NCBI GenBank assembly: GCA_023374045.1
Contig: CM041780.1
Coordinates: 36,375,765 to 36,439,764 of the forward strand
Reading direction: 5' to 3'
Source: Limonium bicolor
Taxonomy: Eukaryota; Streptophyta; Magnoliopsida; Caryophyllales; Plumbaginaceae
DNA length: 64,000 nt
Shown: in pieces, positions 60,539 to 64,000 of the stretch
Layout of the letters: the number at the start of each line of letters is the position of its first letter
How positions within the stretch are numbered: the first letter of the stretch is position 1
Made by a program: the position numbers and the translations under genes
Notes under the pieces: generated by a model
Seen by the model: only the letters and a program-made list of their open reading frames with translations
What the model was told of the DNA's origin: nothing
The model's database searches: none

Positions 60539-63500
60539 GAAACTAATTTAAAGCACACCGGTCGAATGACAAAGGACTAGTGGTCCTCAGCCCCTTGGAC
60601 AACCATTCCAATACATAATCCAAAATTTCAAGCCAAATCAAACGGTTCACCACATAGATAGAAGCCTGAAACTTTAAGGCAAACCAACACATAGGACCAA
60701 AGTCCAAACCAATTCAATCATTCTATAATCATCACATCACATTAATAACATCAATTCAATACCAGTTCACATCCTACTAATCCACCAATTACCATGCCAT
60801 TTTCCATTTTAAGTCCACCTATAGTATACCACTTACTATATATCATTTCTTCCAAGAAGTCAGGATCTACACCCTAACATTCATGAATCAAGATTCCAAT
60901 CTTCCACGAGAATGATAAATGAATTAACTCAATACACACCAAATGAAAATTAACAATTAAAGGAACTCACAGGACAATCTCCAACTCATCTTTTAACCAC
61001 CACAGAATTCACTAAAGATTAAGCTCATTCTAAGAACTTTTATTAGCCTTCCTCGGAGGAATTCCCCCAAAACTAAATGTCATCTCTCGAACTGGAATCC
61101 TAGATCCCTACCAGTTGTATCTTGTAATCCTAAAATATACTCCTACCTTCTTCATTGAGATTAGTTCCTCTTCTTATATTCAACACCCAGCTTAGAACAT
61201 TTCATCAACATTCTAAGAGATCTATTCCAAAGGTTTAATGTGAACTTTTTATACATATTCCAGACCTGTAACCAATCATCCAATTTCTTATACATCTTAA
61301 ACATTTAACTAAATTCACATTCTCTAACAATCTCATACAGGCAAAAGCATCAAAACACCATGAAATCAATGCACCTCAATTACCCAATTTTCACTGACAA
61401 AGTCATACATATGTCATTATTTTCTGAGTCTATATCTCTCACTGATAATCCCAAAAGTTTAATACTTTACCTCCAATATTCACATCACATTCATATAAGA
61501 AACATTCACCCAAAGGTCACAATTCACCAGTTAACCTACTCCCCCATGCAAAAGTCAATAGCCAAAGACTCAAACACCAACCATCGTTTACCAACATAAC
61601 CAAGATCTGTATACAAACTCTCAACTAAAATCTTAAAACCCACATGAAACACAACCCCTTAAAATCACAAAGATATTACACTTACTCTTCTATCCATGAT
61701 TATATCATTTTTTTTCCTCAAACATAACACCAACCATGTGAACCAGAATAAATCTCTCGCAAATCGTCATCTTAATTAAATACTTTTTTTTGGTATAGCA
61801 GTAGATTACCTCTCAAATGAAGTACTAAACTACAGTTACTCATTGCCCACCAATGGCTCAAATAAAAAATATAATCGGCTCTATTACAAATCAAGACGCG
61901 GTTAACCATTTAACAATCATCAATGAGGACTCATCATAAGTCCTAATGCATCACACCTCCCTAAATAAGTTCTAGTTAGTGTGGACACTAGTGTCTCCAC
62001 TACACTTAGCATAAGGATTAACCAAACCATCATCTTAAAATAGATATTCATCGCAAAAGATCTCAACAAATCTCAGTTAAGCAATAACTATAATATATGC
62101 ATCCAAAACACAAGAGAAATAAATACATCCAATCAATGAACTACCTAGCCCAACGGAAGAGCAAGACACGTATTTGTTATTTCAAATCAACCGAAAGGTT
62201 AATGTTTCACCTCCTGTTAGTTAGTATAAAATTCATACAAGGACATAACAGGAATCACAACAATATGTTCCCACAACTCATACCCTTACCTCTTTTTTTC
62301 CATTTTAATCCTAATTACAATTTAGACACTTCCATAGCTCAAGTCAACCTCTCGACCCTAACACATAACCGGTAAGACCAACACAACAATTCCATTGATA
62401 ATTTCTACAATAATCTCCAGTTACAAGTATCATAATTCTAATCCTTTCTCTATATACTTAATGCTTCCTCTATTAAGTCTACAAAACTAAAGTTATTTCC
62501 AAACACCGAATGCTCAGTTAAATACTACCCTTATTTTATTGTTATATATGAGGCATAGTTAATCAATTTGTAACAGGCTATGAGAATTTGTCAAGATTAT
62601 AATACAAACAATTACAAAAATAAATTTCAATAAGTCAGAACACCAGGGTCTCTTCAACACTTAGCATGAGATTCATCAAAATACTATCACATTAAAATAT
62701 TTATCACAAAACTTCTCGAGAAGATCAACATAAATAATCACTTAGTATACACATCTAAAAGTACAAGGGAGGCAACAAATCAATTGTCATAGACTTTGTC
62801 TAGCTATGAACCTCACATACATCAGTAATTACCACGTTGTAAAAAGTCATAATCACAAATCATTTCCCTAACACACTGATTATATTTCAATACCTCAGAA
62901 GGACCTTTATCAATAACTGACAACCAAATATATCATCACTTAGTACACTTCATGCTATTATTTAATATGGTACTACTAACCAGTTCGTCAAACACATAAA
63001 TGGAACTCAGTCAGGGGTCTTAATCTCAATATTTTAACAAAAATTTTTTTTGATAAATTTACAATACTAGCTTCTATCCAAATTAGCACACAGATTAACT
63101 AAACCATCTTCTTAATATAAATTTCAAACAGCAAGGGGTCCACAAAATCTAGCTCAAAGATCAACCCAATCCATCACATCCATAATACATGTACCATGTC
63201 ATGCTCTACCCTGGTACAAAACACTACAAATACTGTCATTTAGTAAAACGTGTAACATACCTTAGCCTATCTTGATAGGAATAATATGGGTACTCAATAA
63301 ACAAGAGTAGTATGCTTATCCTATTAATTGCAAGCACATATACATATTTTGTCAACATTGCTCATATCTCCAGTACTCACAGGGGGAGTTGAACAAGAAG
63401 AAACAACTATTATATTTAATAAGATACATAAGTCATTATATACTCATATAAATATGCTAATTTTTTAACCTCCTACTGATGAGCATGTAAGGTCTATTGC

Positions 63501-63591
63501 ACCTGCCGTACTTCTCTTTATTTTATTTTATTAATACTATTATTATTTCCTTTTCTTAAGTCCCCAACTGTAAACTTCGAAACCCCGTTAT
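60521..63591 (-). mobile_element. E4 internal region, AT-rich, no coding seen
   Basis: DNA beyond the PPT. A diverged block with acttagca-aggatt-a-ccaaa-catc-tctta recurs near 62005, 62660 and 63090, suggesting old tandem repeats. The frames at 61360-61599 and 62097-62375 have no recognisable domains and are probably chance. Confidence 0.55.
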
Positions 63592-64000
63592 TGAAATACC
63601 CCAAACCTAGTTATGTTGTTTAAACACCTAAATAGGGTGTAATAAGACTAAAAAGAGTCTTAGAAACATTAGTAAACAAATTTAAACAAAAGGAAACACA
63701 AAATGTGCTTTAAAGTCAATAAGAGCCAAAATGTGCTCTAAGCTTGGGATAAACTTGGGTAAGACCTAGTGAGCTTACCAAAACCTCATTTATACACTAA
63801 TGAACATATTAAACCAATTACCAAAGAAAACCAAGCTTGAAAACAAGTTAAAACACAAAATGTGCTTTAAGAAGTCTTAAAGCACATTTTTGAAAAATTA
63901 TCTTGTAAATGAGTTTTGAGTGGCTAAATGTCCATCATTACTCTTAAATATATATGTGTATATAGTATCACATTTGGGTGGCTATATTAATGGGAAATCA
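63592..64000 (+). mobile_element. E5 LTR start, cut by window end
   Basis: TGAAATACCCCAAAC at 63592 and the following 400 bases align with 42687-43110. Left flank gttat. Orientation plus; the remainder is outside the window. Confidence 0.78.

Noticed and set aside
42687..64000. LTRs at 42687 and 63592 as the pair of one element
   Set aside because: The first ends at 46799 without a PBS and lies inside other nested elements; the two are only about 80-85 percent alike.

Overview
This window looks like repeat-dense intergenic DNA from a flowering plant, probably a eudicot with a large genome. Evidence: AT-rich DNA full of nested LTR retrotransposons, primer-binding sites matching plant initiator tRNA-Met and tRNA-Arg, a CACTA transposon with the plant TIR CACTACAACA, and TSDs of the expected lengths. 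I found no intact host gene. Nearly all open frames are under about 100 codons and are chance frames in decayed transposons. The species cannot be named from what I see.

Left part (1-29456). Two Ty3/gypsy-like elements lie on the minus strand. Their LTRs are unusually long; read in element sense they start TGAAATACCCC and end GGGTGTTACA. E1 contributes a decayed internal region (1-2657), a tRNA-iMet PBS and a 5.1 kb 5' LTR (2658-7776). A piece of an opposite-strand LTR (7777-8803) separates it from E2. E2 has a 3' LTR (8804-19570), a short decayed internal region (19571-23919) with PPT and PBS, and a 5' LTR cut off at 29286. A 4.8 kb CACTA transposon (13790-18597, TSD agc) sits in the E2 3' LTR. 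It carries spliced fragments of at least two host genes: one HSP70/HSP110-like, one unidentified with four in-phase exons. A small 5'-truncated retrocopy with target duplications and a poly(A) tail sits in the E2 5' LTR only. A foldback MITE (29287-29456) lies at the broken end of that LTR.

Middle (29457-51887). A 1.07 kb inverted-repeat element with internal 261-bp tandem repeats comes first. Then a Tat/Ogre-like element (32030-51882, TSD ccaag, minus strand) with a tRNA-Arg PBS, many minisatellites and no intact frames. Its 5' LTR is split by a second Tat-like unit (38854-50235, TSD ccacc) that looks like a solo LTR. That unit in turn holds a TRIM element (42228-42681) and a 4.1 kb solo gypsy LTR (42687-46799).

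Right part (51888-64000). This is the rest of the 5' LTR, the PBS and the decayed internal region of E3, a plus-strand gypsy-like element. The big Tat element inserted into the LTR of E3. E4, a minus-strand element (LTR 58015-60500, PPT, AT-rich interior), inserted into the interior of E3. E5, another LTR start, appears at 63592 and runs off the window.

The inferred order is E3, then the outer Tat element inside it, then the inner Tat LTR, then the TRIM and solo LTR; E4 and then E5 are separate later insertions. The most interesting signals are not genes. They are small hairpins at fixed places in the gypsy-like elements (near the LTR 3' end, next to the PPT, over the PBS). Two of these keep their stem by paired base changes between copies.
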